From positions 1-33,662 of the forward strand of contig JAHFED010000064.1 in NCBI GenBank assembly GCA_023248635.1: DNA of 33,662 bases, in the 5' to 3' direction. Under the pieces are notes generated by a model that did no database searches, had not been told where the DNA came from, and saw nothing but the letters and a program-made list of their open reading frames with translations. Each line of letters begins with the position of its first letter. Within the stretch, counting starts at the first letter, position 1. Position numbers and translations under genes: made by a program. Source of the stretch: Myxococcales bacterium (lineage in GTDB: Bacteria > Myxococcota > UBA727 > VGSZ01). This document shows positions 1-7,983 of this stretch, piece after piece.

Positions 1-120
1 CGCGCAGCGCCGAGGGGCGACGCGACGGTGAGGGCGACAGAGCACGGATGCCAACCTCACCCGAGCCGGAGCCCTCACGTTTCAATCACCGACCTGTTCG
101 TTCTTGCGGGGGCAACTACA
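1..120. repeat. Left copy of a 120-bp perfect terminal inverted repeat
   Basis: Bases 1-120 are the exact reverse complement of bases 33543-33662, with no mismatch. Identity stops at base 121/33542. The copy contains the last 14 codons and stop of a reading frame ending in SVIET, followed by non-coding DNA. It is either a true terminal inverted repeat or a multicopy repeat at which assembly stopped in both directions. Confidence 0.95.
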
Positions 121-287
121 TGGTGGCTCAGAGTTCCGCCAAAGACGTGTCCATCCCGGTCCCTCAGTGGCGCCCCTCTTGGAGCCCCAGGCCGAGGAAG
201 AAGTCCAACCCCGCTCTTTTCGACGACGGCCCGCCGAAGAGTGAACAGGCTCCCCTTCGTTGTCGGCTTGGTCGGTCGGTTGCTCAT
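75..287 (-). CDS. Small hypothetical protein ending in the inverted repeat (70 aa)
   Basis: This minus-strand ORF begins with ATG 28 bp after the stop of the upstream large gene, with a purine-rich GAGGG about 6 nt before the start. It would encode 70 residues rich in Arg, Pro and Gly, with no domain that I recognise. Its last 14 codons (ending RTNRSVIET) lie in the terminal inverted repeat, and the same C-terminal peptide is encoded in the other copy at the right end behind an unrelated upstream sequence. That could mean a repeated coding module or simply an open frame crossing a repeat. The good start context and position at the end of an operon argue for a gene; the composition and small size argue against. 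Confidence 0.3.
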   Translation of the reverse strand: MSNRPTKPTTKGSLFTLRRAVVEKSGVGLLPRPGAPRGAPLRDRDGHVFGGTLSHHVVAPARTNRSVIET

Positions 288-315
288 CGAATCCCTCGCA
301 CAGCCAGTGACAAAT

Positions 316-2175
316 TCAGCGAAGCTCTCCGATGCCGGCAATCGCAGCGCGCGACCACCAAATCGTGACGTGGGCTTCGCCCTCATTGTTCGATGGGGAC
401 GCGCCGACGACACAGCGCGTGCCCAACTCATCGAAGAAGCTCACGAGGTCCGCTGGCGAAACCTCGGTTTCCGGGGCCGAGATGTGAACGAACACCGGCT
501 CGTATTCCTTCTTGATGGTGCGAGCGCTGATGCGGTGGGCGATCTGGATCAGGCCCACGACCGGGGTCACCAGCTCCTCTTGCTCAAGGTGGCCAAAGTG
601 CGGATCGTCCAGGAAGGTGGCCTGCGCGAGTTCGTGAATGTTGAGGGGAAAGACCTCGTCACCCCGCGCATGGAGCCAGGTCTGCAACCCAAAGAGCAGG
701 GCCCGCGTCGACAAGAAGTTGGGAACCACCCTGCTGCCCACCACGCCTCGGCCTTCAAGGACAACACCGCGCTCTGCGCTTCGCGATGCCGGACACCCAG
801 TTGTGCAAGCGAGCAGCGGGGCGCCGCACGCGTCGAGGTCATGGGCAACGCTGGCAACGGCCGTCTCGCTGCCCATCAGGACAATGAGCGCGGGCTCGCG
901 TCGTGGCAGCCGGTCGCCGTAACGCACGATGTGGAAGAGGGGCGATGGGCTGCCATCATTCCGGTGGGGCACCACGCAGGTTTCGGCCTCATCCGCCGCA
1001 GGATCGTCGGGGCCACCTTCCTCGCCGAAGAAGAGCGCACGCAGGTGGCCTTCGCGCTCCTCCGAAAACGACTGTTTTGAGAACACGGGGATTCTGCGCC
1101 GCCAGCCGACGTCGGGGAGCAGGCGGTCAGCCTTGGCCTCGCAAGCGACGACGCAGATTTGATTGGGACCTTCGCCGTCGTTGTCGTTCTCTAAGCCAAC
1201 CCTCAACCTCAGTTCGCTGAGTTCGTCGATAAGCGGGACCAGGCCGGCGTCCTCGATCTCCCGGTCCCAACTGCCAGCGACCGATGATCGCCGCCAGCGA
1301 GGTGGATGCCCAAGCGCAGCCTGCAGATAATTGAGAACTGTCGGACGAACGTCGTTTTCGGCGCGCGGCGGAACAACGATGTCGACGACTTCGGCCAGCG
1401 TCGCGTAATCGCCATCGACTTGGTGAAGCGCGGCAAGCGCCCTTGCAGTAGCGGCCTCGGGATTGGCGAACTCCGTGACATCGTTGACTCTGACATCGCT
1501 GCAGATGTGTGCGCCGAGATCCGTGATCAGCAAGGGTTGGTGCTCTGCCGTCGATAGGTGGGCTCCATCGTGCGGTTCGAGGACCCAGGCCTGTGAGTAG
1601 GAGCGGCAGCCAGCACGGTGGCCCGGGACGATGTCCAGCTGCCCACGCGGGAGGCGCAGGTAGTGCGCGTTGTCGTCGAGAATCGAAGGTACGAAGAAGC
1701 CGGGGTCCCGGGTGGCCAGCGTTGCCAGGAAGAGGCCAGCGCGTCGGTCACCGGTGAAGAGCCTGAGCCGCCCTTGTTTGCCTGTGAAGAAGCGCCTGTG
1801 CCGCCAACAAGAATCCAGCTGCGCCGTCCACGCCGCGCGGGCATCGAGGAACAGTCCCGCCGGAATGTCGGTGAAGGCAGAGACCGGGTGCGCCGGCCAG
1901 TTCTTGAAGCTGTCCTCGCGGCGCAGGAGAACGGCCGGCGCCTTCTTCTCTCGCGCTACCGCGCAAAGCGAAGCAATCGCATTCTTGGCTGCAACGCTGG
2001 CCTCTCGGGCGAGGACGAGGACACCGGAGTCGGCAACGCGCACCTTGAGATCGTTGAGTGCATCCCCGCCTTGGGAGGAAAGGTGGCCATCTCCGTGGAC
2101 ACGGATCACGCCGCAGTGGCGCTGCAGATCGTCTCGAACATCTGTGACGACGAGAACGGGCCGTACATCGAGCAT
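316..2175 (-). CDS. Large protein of unknown function, paralogue of the preceding gene (619 aa)
   Basis: The function is not recognised. The protein is a divergent paralogue of the product of the gene immediately upstream (2341-4416). Both start with a short beta-strand followed by an Asp-rich turn (VLVVTD / GVLVTD). Both have a GRLRLFTGDRR / GAIQLLHVIGDRR block near residue 140, a VVAC(E/D)A block in the middle, and an aligned (L/S)...RYG.R.P...P...VL(M/L)GS segment near residue 430. No signal peptide or membrane segment is evident, so it is probably cytoplasmic. The ATG at 2175 is chosen because GGGGAG lies 6 nt upstream and the resulting N-terminus matches the paralogue; an upstream in-frame ATG at 2286 would add 37 unrelated residues. 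It is the last large gene of a minus-strand run behind two HTH regulators. Confidence 0.75.
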   Translation of the reverse strand: MLDVRPVLVVTDVRDDLQRHCGVIRVHGDGHLSSQGGDALNDLKVRVADSGVLVLAREASVAAKNAIASLCAVAREKKAPAVLLRREDSFKNWPAHPVSAFTDIPAGLFLDARAAWTAQLDSCWRHRRFFTGKQGRLRLFTGDRRAGLFLATLATRDPGFFVPSILDDNAHYLRLPRGQLDIVPGHRAGCRSYSQAWVLEPHDGAHLSTAEHQPLLITDLGAHICSDVRVNDVTEFANPEAATARALAALHQVDGDYATLAEVVDIVVPPRAENDVRPTVLNYLQAALGHPPRWRRSSVAGSWDREIEDAGLVPLIDELSELRLRVGLENDNDGEGPNQICVVACEAKADRLLPDVGWRRRIPVFSKQSFSEEREGHLRALFFGEEGGPDDPAADEAETCVVPHRNDGSPSPLFHIVRYGDRLPRREPALIVLMGSETAVASVAHDLDACGAPLLACTTGCPASRSAERGVVLEGRGVVGSRVVPNFLSTRALLFGLQTWLHARGDEVFPLNIHELAQATFLDDPHFGHLEQEELVTPVVGLIQIAHRISARTIKKEYEPVFVHISAPETEVSPADLVSFFDELGTRCVVGASPSNNEGEAHVTIWWSRAAIAGIGELR

Positions 2176-2286
2176 GGATTTCTCCCCGACGAACTGTCGA
2201 CGACGTTGAAGAGCAAGCAGTCGTTCGATCACACCACGGGCATCTGGACCGCTGTCTACGAGGTCACCGACGAAAAAGATCGGCAT
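2176..2286 (-). pseudogene. Possible relic of a metallophosphoesterase (GD.VDSGPD motif)
   Basis: The in-frame 37 codons between the upstream ATG at 2286 and the preferred start at 2175 encode FVGDLVDSGPDARGVIERLL. This resembles the second metal-binding motif of ApaH/PPP-type phosphoesterases (GD.VDRGPDS..V...L). The motif that should precede it (D.HG) and the GNHE motif that should follow are absent. I see either a remnant of a lost phosphoesterase gene in the space between the two paralogues or an N-terminal extension acquired by fusion. Chance resemblance cannot be excluded. Confidence 0.25.
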
Positions 2287-2340
2287 CTACGTTGGTTTTC
2301 TCTTCGTCTTCTTTCACAATATACCAATCAAAGAGCAGGG

Positions 2341-4416
2341 TTATTTCTTGTCTGCATCGTAGTCAGCCAACATCTTAAAAAGTGGCCCGTGGTCAACGGA
2401 GACCTCTTTCCAAGCCTCTTGAACCGACACTTTTGGAAGTGGTCCCTGAAATCGGGCGTCATCAATGGCACCAGGCGCCGTCGAGGTGTCGGCACCCGCG
2501 CGAAGCGCGATCGCAACAACAGCTCTGGCTGTGACACCGGCCCCTTTGAGTCGATCACCTGACGGATTTAGTGTGTCTTTTGAAGTGAAGCAGAAGGACG
2601 TCATGCTGACGATGAGCACCCTGTCGTCGTCGAGGAAGAGGTGGGCTCCCCTTGCCCAACGCAGCTTGGCGATCTCGGCTATCGCTTCGCGAACTGGCAA
2701 AGGTGCCGAGAACCTCTTCTCGTCGGCGATGATGAAGGACGGACCGCCAACGACGATCATGCGGACAACACCAAGGGCTTCGACCTCGGCCCGCTGGGTG
2801 GCAGGCAGCCCTTCGAACTTCAGCAGCGCCGCCGCCGCAATGGCTTCGCCGGACTCGGAAGCTCGGGGTGGTGGGCGGGCCTCAGCCGGTGGCAGCTTGT
2901 GAGTTTGCGGCAGCAAGGTCTGCAAGGCGCCGATCGCAGCGTCGCTGATGGCCTCCTTGTTGGGATTGCCCAACGCTCCCCGTGCCTCGGTCAGCGAAGC
3001 TGCGTTGGCGATCTCGCAGGCGGCCACGGCGTCACCGCGCTTTTGGTCCTGCTCCCACCCTCGCAGCAAGCGCAGGCACGGGATCGTCGGGGCGATCTTT
3101 TCCAGCTCGGCGGCCATTGCAGACGTGTTCTTTGCCGAACCCAAGAGCACGAACATCGTCGGCTGCTCAAGCGGGATTCGCGCGCCGTACCGCCACAACG
3201 ACCAACTGAACCCGTCGTGCCTGATGCCTTCCTGGAGCCCATGCTTTTTCCAACGGACATGGGTGACTGCTTGATGCTGGGCTTCTGCTTCGGCGTCTTC
3301 GAACTTCGGCTCGGGAATGGCGAGGTCGGCGTCGCAGGCCACGAGCATCGGACGGTGTGGCGCTGGGAGCGGCTTCGCCTCGGGGTGAAGTTCGAGATCT
3401 CCATAGGCCAGCTCGACGTGGAAACGCTCGGATCGAGGGAGCAGTAGGCACGCAGCCACCATCCCCCGCAACTCCGCGCTCACCCACAGGGGCGGAAATT
3501 CCAGATGATAAAGGACGGCGTCACAGAGGAGGGCATGCCTCACGCGCTGGGTGCCGTCGCTGGCAGGCAGGTCGCGCTCAAGCTCGCCAATGAGCCGCAT
3601 CGTGCGAGCAAAGTCGTGATGCACGGCGTGGAGCGCAGAAATATTCTCCGCCATGCCGTTCACGCAGCCAATGGGGGGGACAACGCTCTCGTCAAAAGGC
3701 GCCGCGCGATAGCCGAGGTCGAGGGTGTTGAGGGGATGCCGCTCCAACGTCGACGGCAATGCCTTGGCGTGGCGAAAGCTGAAGACTTCGGTCCTTTGTG
3801 AACGCCCGGGCAACGCAGGCGCGAACCACCGGTGAGGTAGCTCGCAAGACGAGACGCCCTCGCCGGCAAGAACGACAGCGCAGTGCTCACTTGGCTCCAG
3901 CAATCGTTCCCCCGCGCCACCGTCGTCGTAGGCGCAGTCATGATCGTGCGTGAAAGCGCGGAAGCGCCGGTCTCCGATGACGTGGAGCAGCTGGATGGCG
4001 CCACGCGGCAACGGCCACCGTTTCCCACCATCAAGAACCGGATGGTGGTGCGCCCAAGCGAACATCGCGGTTCGAAGCGAGGGCCATGCCCAACGCGGCA
4101 CGTCGGCAACCAGAGTGGCGCGGTGCGAGGCCCAGGGATCACCAACGGCGTCGGTATCCAAGCGAAACAGCAGAAGGGGTAAGCGGCGCTCACAGACCTC
4201 AGCGGCCAGGGAGACAATTTTGGCTCGTGCCGCCGGTGACGAGGTCCAGCGCGCCAGGATCACCAACCCTCGACGTCGAGCTTTGCGCAGGATCCTCTTG
4301 TTGGCGTCGCCCCCACACGGATCGACGACATCGCCGCTGTCGGTCACGCGAAAGGATGGGTCCCCGACGGGGACGTCTGCTGGGTCTGTGACCAGCACCC
4401 CAAACTGTGGCCACAT
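2341..4416 (-). CDS. Large protein of unknown function, first of a paralogous pair (691 aa)
   Basis: No known domain is recognised. It begins MWPQFGVLVTD and shows a Rossmann-like alternation of hydrophobic strands and helices in the first 90 residues (RRRGLVILARWTS, LPLLLFRLDTD). A helical middle section is followed by a VACDADLAIPEP segment and an RYGARIPLEQPTMFVLLGS segment shared with the downstream paralogue. The ATG at 4416 is chosen because AAGGGAGG lies 5 nt upstream; a TTG at 4440 would add eight residues but has no better site. The C-terminus (after about residue 540) contains a second alpha/beta unit (VRMIVVGGPSFII, GAHLFLDDDRVLIVS). It lies about 120 bp downstream of an HTH gene on the same strand, so the two regulators and two large proteins probably form one operon. 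Confidence 0.75.
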   Translation of the reverse strand: MWPQFGVLVTDPADVPVGDPSFRVTDSGDVVDPCGGDANKRILRKARRRGLVILARWTSSPAARAKIVSLAAEVCERRLPLLLFRLDTDAVGDPWASHRATLVADVPRWAWPSLRTAMFAWAHHHPVLDGGKRWPLPRGAIQLLHVIGDRRFRAFTHDHDCAYDDGGAGERLLEPSEHCAVVLAGEGVSSCELPHRWFAPALPGRSQRTEVFSFRHAKALPSTLERHPLNTLDLGYRAAPFDESVVPPIGCVNGMAENISALHAVHHDFARTMRLIGELERDLPASDGTQRVRHALLCDAVLYHLEFPPLWVSAELRGMVAACLLLPRSERFHVELAYGDLELHPEAKPLPAPHRPMLVACDADLAIPEPKFEDAEAEAQHQAVTHVRWKKHGLQEGIRHDGFSWSLWRYGARIPLEQPTMFVLLGSAKNTSAMAAELEKIAPTIPCLRLLRGWEQDQKRGDAVAACEIANAASLTEARGALGNPNKEAISDAAIGALQTLLPQTHKLPPAEARPPPRASESGEAIAAAALLKFEGLPATQRAEVEALGVVRMIVVGGPSFIIADEKRFSAPLPVREAIAEIAKLRWARGAHLFLDDDRVLIVSMTSFCFTSKDTLNPSGDRLKGAGVTARAVVAIALRAGADTSTAPGAIDDARFQGPLPKVSVQEAWKEVSVDHGPLFKMLADYDADKK

Positions 4417-4535
4417 GATCGCCTCCCTTGCAGAGCCCAAGAACGCAGGCAGCGAAGACGAGAGCTGACGGTTCAGGTCAGGCGCGGCACCGTAGGCACC
4501 ACGGGCCTTGGGTCAACAGTCGGTGACCGGCACAG

Positions 4536-4835
4536 CTACTTGCGGGCGGCTGCAGCGAAGAGCGTGGCGGCGTCAACGCCCAGGCCATCCACGAGCCTGG
4601 CCAGCGTCACCAGGCTGACGTTGGCCTCCTGGCGCTCAACCCGCTGCCAGACCCGGACCGTGAGGCCGCATTCATGGGCGGCGTCCTCTTGGGTCCACTC
4701 CCGCGCCTGCCGAAGTGCCTTGATGTTCTCGGCCAGTCGCTTCTGCAGACGTCGGTAGCTCCGCGTTTCGTAGAGCGGCAGGCGGTCAGCCTTGCGCTCC
4801 CGCGTCGTCGTTCCCTTCTGCGTCCGGTCGGTCAT
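4536..4835 (-). CDS. XRE-family HTH regulator (99 aa)
   Basis: A small DNA-binding protein of the Cro/C1 (HTH_3) type. A basic N-terminus of about 25 residues is followed by the helix-turn-helix core at roughly residues 35-90 (LAENIKALRQAREWTQEDAA, then LTVRVWQRVERQEANVSL, then LARLVDGLGVDAATLF). The ATG at 4835 is preferred over a TTG at 4856. It follows a second HTH gene on the same strand by about 210 bp and precedes the paralogous pair, so it probably controls that operon. Two direct repeats of CTAGCGTC lie just upstream of its start and are candidate operator sites for it or its neighbour. Confidence 0.85.
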   Translation of the reverse strand: MTDRTQKGTTTRERKADRLPLYETRSYRRLQKRLAENIKALRQAREWTQEDAAHECGLTVRVWQRVERQEANVSLVTLARLVDGLGVDAATLFAAAARK

Positions 4836-4876
4836 CTTCGAAAAGATCGGGGCCAACCGGCGCTAGCACCACGTCT

Positions 4877-4898
4877 CTAGCGTCCTGTCGCTAGCGTC
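4877..4898. promoter_or_regulatory. Direct repeat CTAGCGTC x2, candidate operator
   Basis: CTAGCGTC occurs at 4877-4884 and again at 4891-4898, so the copies are 14 bp apart, and a related GCTAGC is at 4862-4867. The cluster sits 40-60 bp upstream of the start of the HTH gene at 4835, where an autoregulatory operator would be expected. Binding by either HTH protein is inferred from position only. Confidence 0.3.
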
Positions 4899-5043
4899 TT
4901 TCTCGATCAGGTGATTACAGTCTGTGGATGCTCTTTCTTCAGGGGACCAACGAGGCGCTACGCGCGAACCGCAATCGACGATGCCGCGTCACCGGCGACG
5001 TCCAACCTCTGACGCTCCAATTGGCGGTGCCTATGGCTGACCG

Positions 5044-5337
5044 CTATTTGGCGGCGGGGACCTTCGGTTTTGCCTTCCCGCGTCGCTGTCCCCGCACCGG
5101 TTGCTGCTCGATGGGCTTCAACAGATCGGTGATGTCCACGCCGATGGCGGCAGCGACCTTGGCAACCCACGGAATCGTGGCTCCAGCCTTCAGGGCGAGC
5201 ACACGCTCAAGGTGCGGTCTCGCGACACCGGCGAAGTCTGCGACCTGCACGAGGGTCAAGCCCTTTCGGGCGGCAAGCCGCCTGACGTTGTGCGCCAGGC
5301 GGAGCCTCGCATCTTCAGCCGCCTGCTCAGGATCCAC
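5044..5337 (-). CDS. XRE-family HTH regulator (97 aa)
   Basis: A small Cro/C1-type DNA-binding protein. The HTH core spans about residues 15-66: LAHNVRRLAARKGLTLVQVA (helices 1-2), then DFAGVARPHLERVLA (recognition helix), then IPWVAKVAAAIGVDITDLLK. A basic Pro/Lys-rich tail follows. The start is GTG at 5337, because a stop codon lies in frame a few codons upstream and no ATG is available. It is transcribed divergently from the lipoprotein gene at 5466 and heads the minus-strand run of two regulators and two large paralogues. A two-regulator head of this sort is common in mobile or defence operons, but its targets here are inferred only. Confidence 0.85.
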   Translation of the reverse strand: MDPEQAAEDARLRLAHNVRRLAARKGLTLVQVADFAGVARPHLERVLALKAGATIPWVAKVAAAIGVDITDLLKPIEQQPVRGQRRGKAKPKVPAAK

Positions 5338-5427
5338 TCCGAGACGCTACGGAGGGTCGCCTTGGGTCCGTGTAGCGCATCGGGTACACAACAGACCGCT
5401 CCCAGATGCCGATCCCTGGAGGATCCG

Positions 5428-5469
5428 ATGAGAACCAACGTGGTTGCCTCCCGCAAGGGAGGCACGTGA
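5428..5469 (+). other. Possible 13-codon leader ORF coupled to the lipoprotein gene
   Basis: ATG at 5428 is preceded by GGAGG with 5-nt spacing and opens a 13-codon frame (MRTNVVASRKGGT). Its TGA stop overlaps the GTG start of the following lipoprotein as GTGA. The arrangement would couple translation of the two, and it supplies a ribosome-binding site for a gene whose own SD spacing (3 nt) is short. Whether the peptide is made is unknown. Confidence 0.2.
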
Positions 5470-6167
5470 TCGGAGCCGAGAGCCAACCATCACCATCCGG
5501 CGCCGCGTTGGCGCTCATGGCGCTGGTACTCAGTGCCGCATGTGACCTCTCTCAGAGTCCTGCGGCTTGCCAGCAGATCGACATCGCCGCCTGTGCATTG
5601 CGCGACCACTGTGGCGGCGTCGACGCGAGTACCTGCGAAGCTGGCCGCGTTGACCCTCACCTGCTCGGCTGCGGCACGACATCCGAGGACGCGGCCACCT
5701 GTATCGACGCCATCAACGGCGTCATCTCCGGCGAGTGCATTTCGATACCGCTGGACCTGCCGTGCCCGAACACAATCTTCGGCATCGCAGGTGAGGCATG
5801 TGCTGCCGACGAGGAGTGCGGCGGCGGTCTGCCTTGCGAGGCCGGGTTGTGCGGTGGGCCGACTGGCGGCGACCCCGTTGGCAGCGGAATACCGGGTGCG
5901 CCCTACGTTTCCTGCGCTGGCGATGGGGACTGCGACAGCGGCCTTGCCTGTCGACGCATAAGGGGCGGTGGCGTCTGCACGGTCGAGTGCGAGGACAATA
6001 GGCCATGCCCAACTGTGACCGGCACCTCGAACCCCGATCTGGTTGAACCCAGGTGCGGGACGATCGACTTCGCCGACAACAACGGCTCGTGCATGGCTCA
6101 TTGCCGGAGTCCTGCGGATTGCGACTCCGGACTTGTCTGTGACACGGCTGGCAATTGTGCTCCATAG
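5466..6167 (+). CDS. Cys-rich secreted lipoprotein (233 aa)
   Basis: Predicted lipoprotein: a hydrophobic stretch ends in the lipobox LSAAC, with the acylated Cys at about residue 26 counted from GTG 5466. The mature protein contains repeated cysteine units of the kind C....EC..GL.C....C and C....DC.SGLAC, at three places (near residues 110-125, 150-175 and 215-230). This pattern is common in myxobacterial surface proteins. The start is uncertain: GTG 5466 has AAGGGAGG only 3 nt upstream, and ATG 5406 would give a longer N-terminus. The signal peptide lacks a clear positively charged n-region. It overlaps the start of the next lipoprotein gene, which suggests co-expression. The function is not known. 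Confidence 0.7.
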   Translation: MIGAESQPSPSGAALALMALVLSAACDLSQSPAACQQIDIAACALRDHCGGVDASTCEAGRVDPHLLGCGTTSEDAATCIDAINGVISGECISIPLDLPCPNTIFGIAGEACAADEECGGGLPCEAGLCGGPTGGDPVGSGIPGAPYVSCAGDGDCDSGLACRRIRGGGVCTVECEDNRPCPTVTGTSNPDLVEPRCGTIDFADNNGSCMAHCRSPADCDSGLVCDTAGNCAP

Positions 6168-7923
6168 ACGCCTGCTCCTGCCCCTGATGGCCGCGCTGGC
6201 GAATCCGGCGTGCAACACCGTGACGACAGAGACACGGTCAGAGCCCGTACTCCGCGGGACCACCGCTGCTGGTCAGGATTGGGAGGTGCGCGGAGGCAAC
6301 CTCTTTGTCGATGCTTCGCCGAACCCCGGCCACGTCGTTGTTCGAGTCGTGAGGAAAGAACAGTGCTTCGAGAAATTCGAGGATACCTACGGCACCACCG
6401 TCACCCGAGTCACCGTCCTCGGTGAGAAGGACAAAACCACCGCGACCAGCGTTGCTTCAGCCGGCGGCGTAGTCATGGCGCTTGGGGGACTCGCGGGGCT
6501 GGCCCTGACGCCCTTCGTCATTTACGACACGCGCGCTGAGGACACCGCCGGGAATTTGGTGCCAGTCGCTGACCAGCCCGGCTTCGCTCTTTGGCCCATC
6601 GGGCTCTCCGTCACCGCCGTGAGCATCCTCGCTGGCGCCACGGCGCTGGCTGCGCCCGTATTGGCAGGAGAGTCTGTGGTCGCCGAGGACGAAACGTCGA
6701 CCAAGCAGCGCCGCGAGGAGAAGGTCGACTGCACCCGCGAGGTCCCCGCTTCGAACGAGCAGCTTGAGGCCGTGGCCGACGGCCGGACCATGCCGCTCGG
6801 CGCGACAGACGGAGAGGGCAAGGCCACCATCGACATCACGAGCTTGATTCCGACCATCTTGCCGCCATCAGCGCCCCGGCCAACTACAGCCAGCATCATC
6901 GCCTCGCCCACTGGCGCAGTCGCTTCCGTTGCTGCCCAAACGGGGGGAGAAGTCGACGGGGTCGTCTTAACACTCGACGTCGCCAGCGTTTCGACGACGA
7001 CGGCCGCAACGATTCCAATCACCGAGCTTGCCGAAGTTGCGACGTGGAATGCCGAAAGCCAAAAGCGTCTCGCCGACGAACGGGTGCGGGCGCTCGCCGG
7101 TCCGATGAAGGCCGCATGTTCTGGTTCGAGCGCCTACGCCTGCCTCGCCGCACTCGACTCGTGGGCCGACTCGAAGTGGCGCGTCGGCGAACAAGGCGAG
7201 GACGCTACCGTCGCCTATGAAGCCCTCGATGAACTGTGTGGCGAGATGCCCGGACTGGCCGACGCCGAGGGCCCTGAGGACGCCGAGGACGCCGGACTAA
7301 GGCTCAGCGTCAAAGCAGCCTGTTACGGGGAGCTGGTCCGATTGAGCGCAGGCACTGTGCGAATGTGCCGGGAGTCCTGCAGGTCTGCGAAGGGGTGCGC
7401 CTGCAAAGCTCCAACGACGAAGGCCTGGGCCGCAGCAGGGAAGAAGGCGTCGAGAGCACGTGCGATCGTGGGAAATCGCGCTGACCCAAAGAGCCTGGAG
7501 TCGGCTTCGACGCTCAGCGCTGCGCTCGAAAGGGCCGCCGCTGCAGCGCAGAGGGAGCAGGAACGAAGGGCCGCCGCTGAAGCGGCAGAAGAGGAACGAA
7601 AGTCCAGGGCACTGGTACAAAAATGCGCAGCCGAATCGCGAGCGGCAGCACAGAAATGCGCCGTAGAAGTCGCCGAGGAAGTGGACGGTTCAGGAGTAGG
7701 TCGCTCCGGGCCCGGACGCATCGATCTCGGTCACGCTATGTATCGCTTTGGACGGCAAGACGTGCGGTTCACGATCACCGTGTCTGCGGTGCAGGAACTG
7801 ATAACTACTGCCAACCAAATTGGCCAAACGCGAGCCATGAAGGCGACCATGATTCGTGTCTTAAAAGGCTGCGAGACGGAGATGGCCCGCCAGTGCCTGA
7901 ACCAGAAAGACGACGGACAATAG
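6157..7923 (+). CDS. Lipoprotein with two membrane-type helices and C-terminal YRFGRQ domain (588 aa)
   Basis: The N-terminus from GTG 6157 reads MLHRRLLLPLMAALANPAC, a signal peptide with a non-ideal lipobox (NPAC); GTG 6139 is an alternative start. Two hydrophobic stretches follow, GGVVMALGGLAGLALTPFVI (about residues 100-120) and GLSVTAVSILAGATALAAPV (about 145-168), which could span a membrane. The middle region is Ala/Thr-rich, followed by a Cys-containing segment and an Ala/Glu/Arg coiled coil (about 465-520). The last 70 residues contain GHAMYRFGRQDVRF and are clearly related to a domain in the next gene product. It overlaps the preceding gene by 11 bp and precedes another lipoprotein by 60 bp, so the three are probably expressed together. 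No function can be assigned. Confidence 0.7.
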   Translation: MLHRRLLLPLMAALANPACNTVTTETRSEPVLRGTTAAGQDWEVRGGNLFVDASPNPGHVVVRVVRKEQCFEKFEDTYGTTVTRVTVLGEKDKTTATSVASAGGVVMALGGLAGLALTPFVIYDTRAEDTAGNLVPVADQPGFALWPIGLSVTAVSILAGATALAAPVLAGESVVAEDETSTKQRREEKVDCTREVPASNEQLEAVADGRTMPLGATDGEGKATIDITSLIPTILPPSAPRPTTASIIASPTGAVASVAAQTGGEVDGVVLTLDVASVSTTTAATIPITELAEVATWNAESQKRLADERVRALAGPMKAACSGSSAYACLAALDSWADSKWRVGEQGEDATVAYEALDELCGEMPGLADAEGPEDAEDAGLRLSVKAACYGELVRLSAGTVRMCRESCRSAKGCACKAPTTKAWAAAGKKASRARAIVGNRADPKSLESASTLSAALERAAAAAQREQERRAAAEAAEEERKSRALVQKCAAESRAAAQKCAVEVAEEVDGSGVGRSGPGRIDLGHAMYRFGRQDVRFTITVSAVQELITTANQIGQTRAMKATMIRVLKGCETEMARQCLNQKDDGQ

Positions 7924-7983
7924 CTATCTCTAAAATACATGATGGATTGGTCGAAAAAAATACTGAATTCGGAGGCTGTGAGG

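Noticed and set aside
28-1080. Long plus-strand frame opposite the 619-aa gene
   Set aside because: It is antisense to the paralogous gene, begins within the inverted repeat, has no recognisable domain and no ribosome-binding site. It is an effect of GC-rich codon bias.
1618-2562. Long plus-strand frame spanning the ends of the two minus-strand paralogues
   Set aside because: It crosses the gap between two genes and is antisense to both; no family resemblance.
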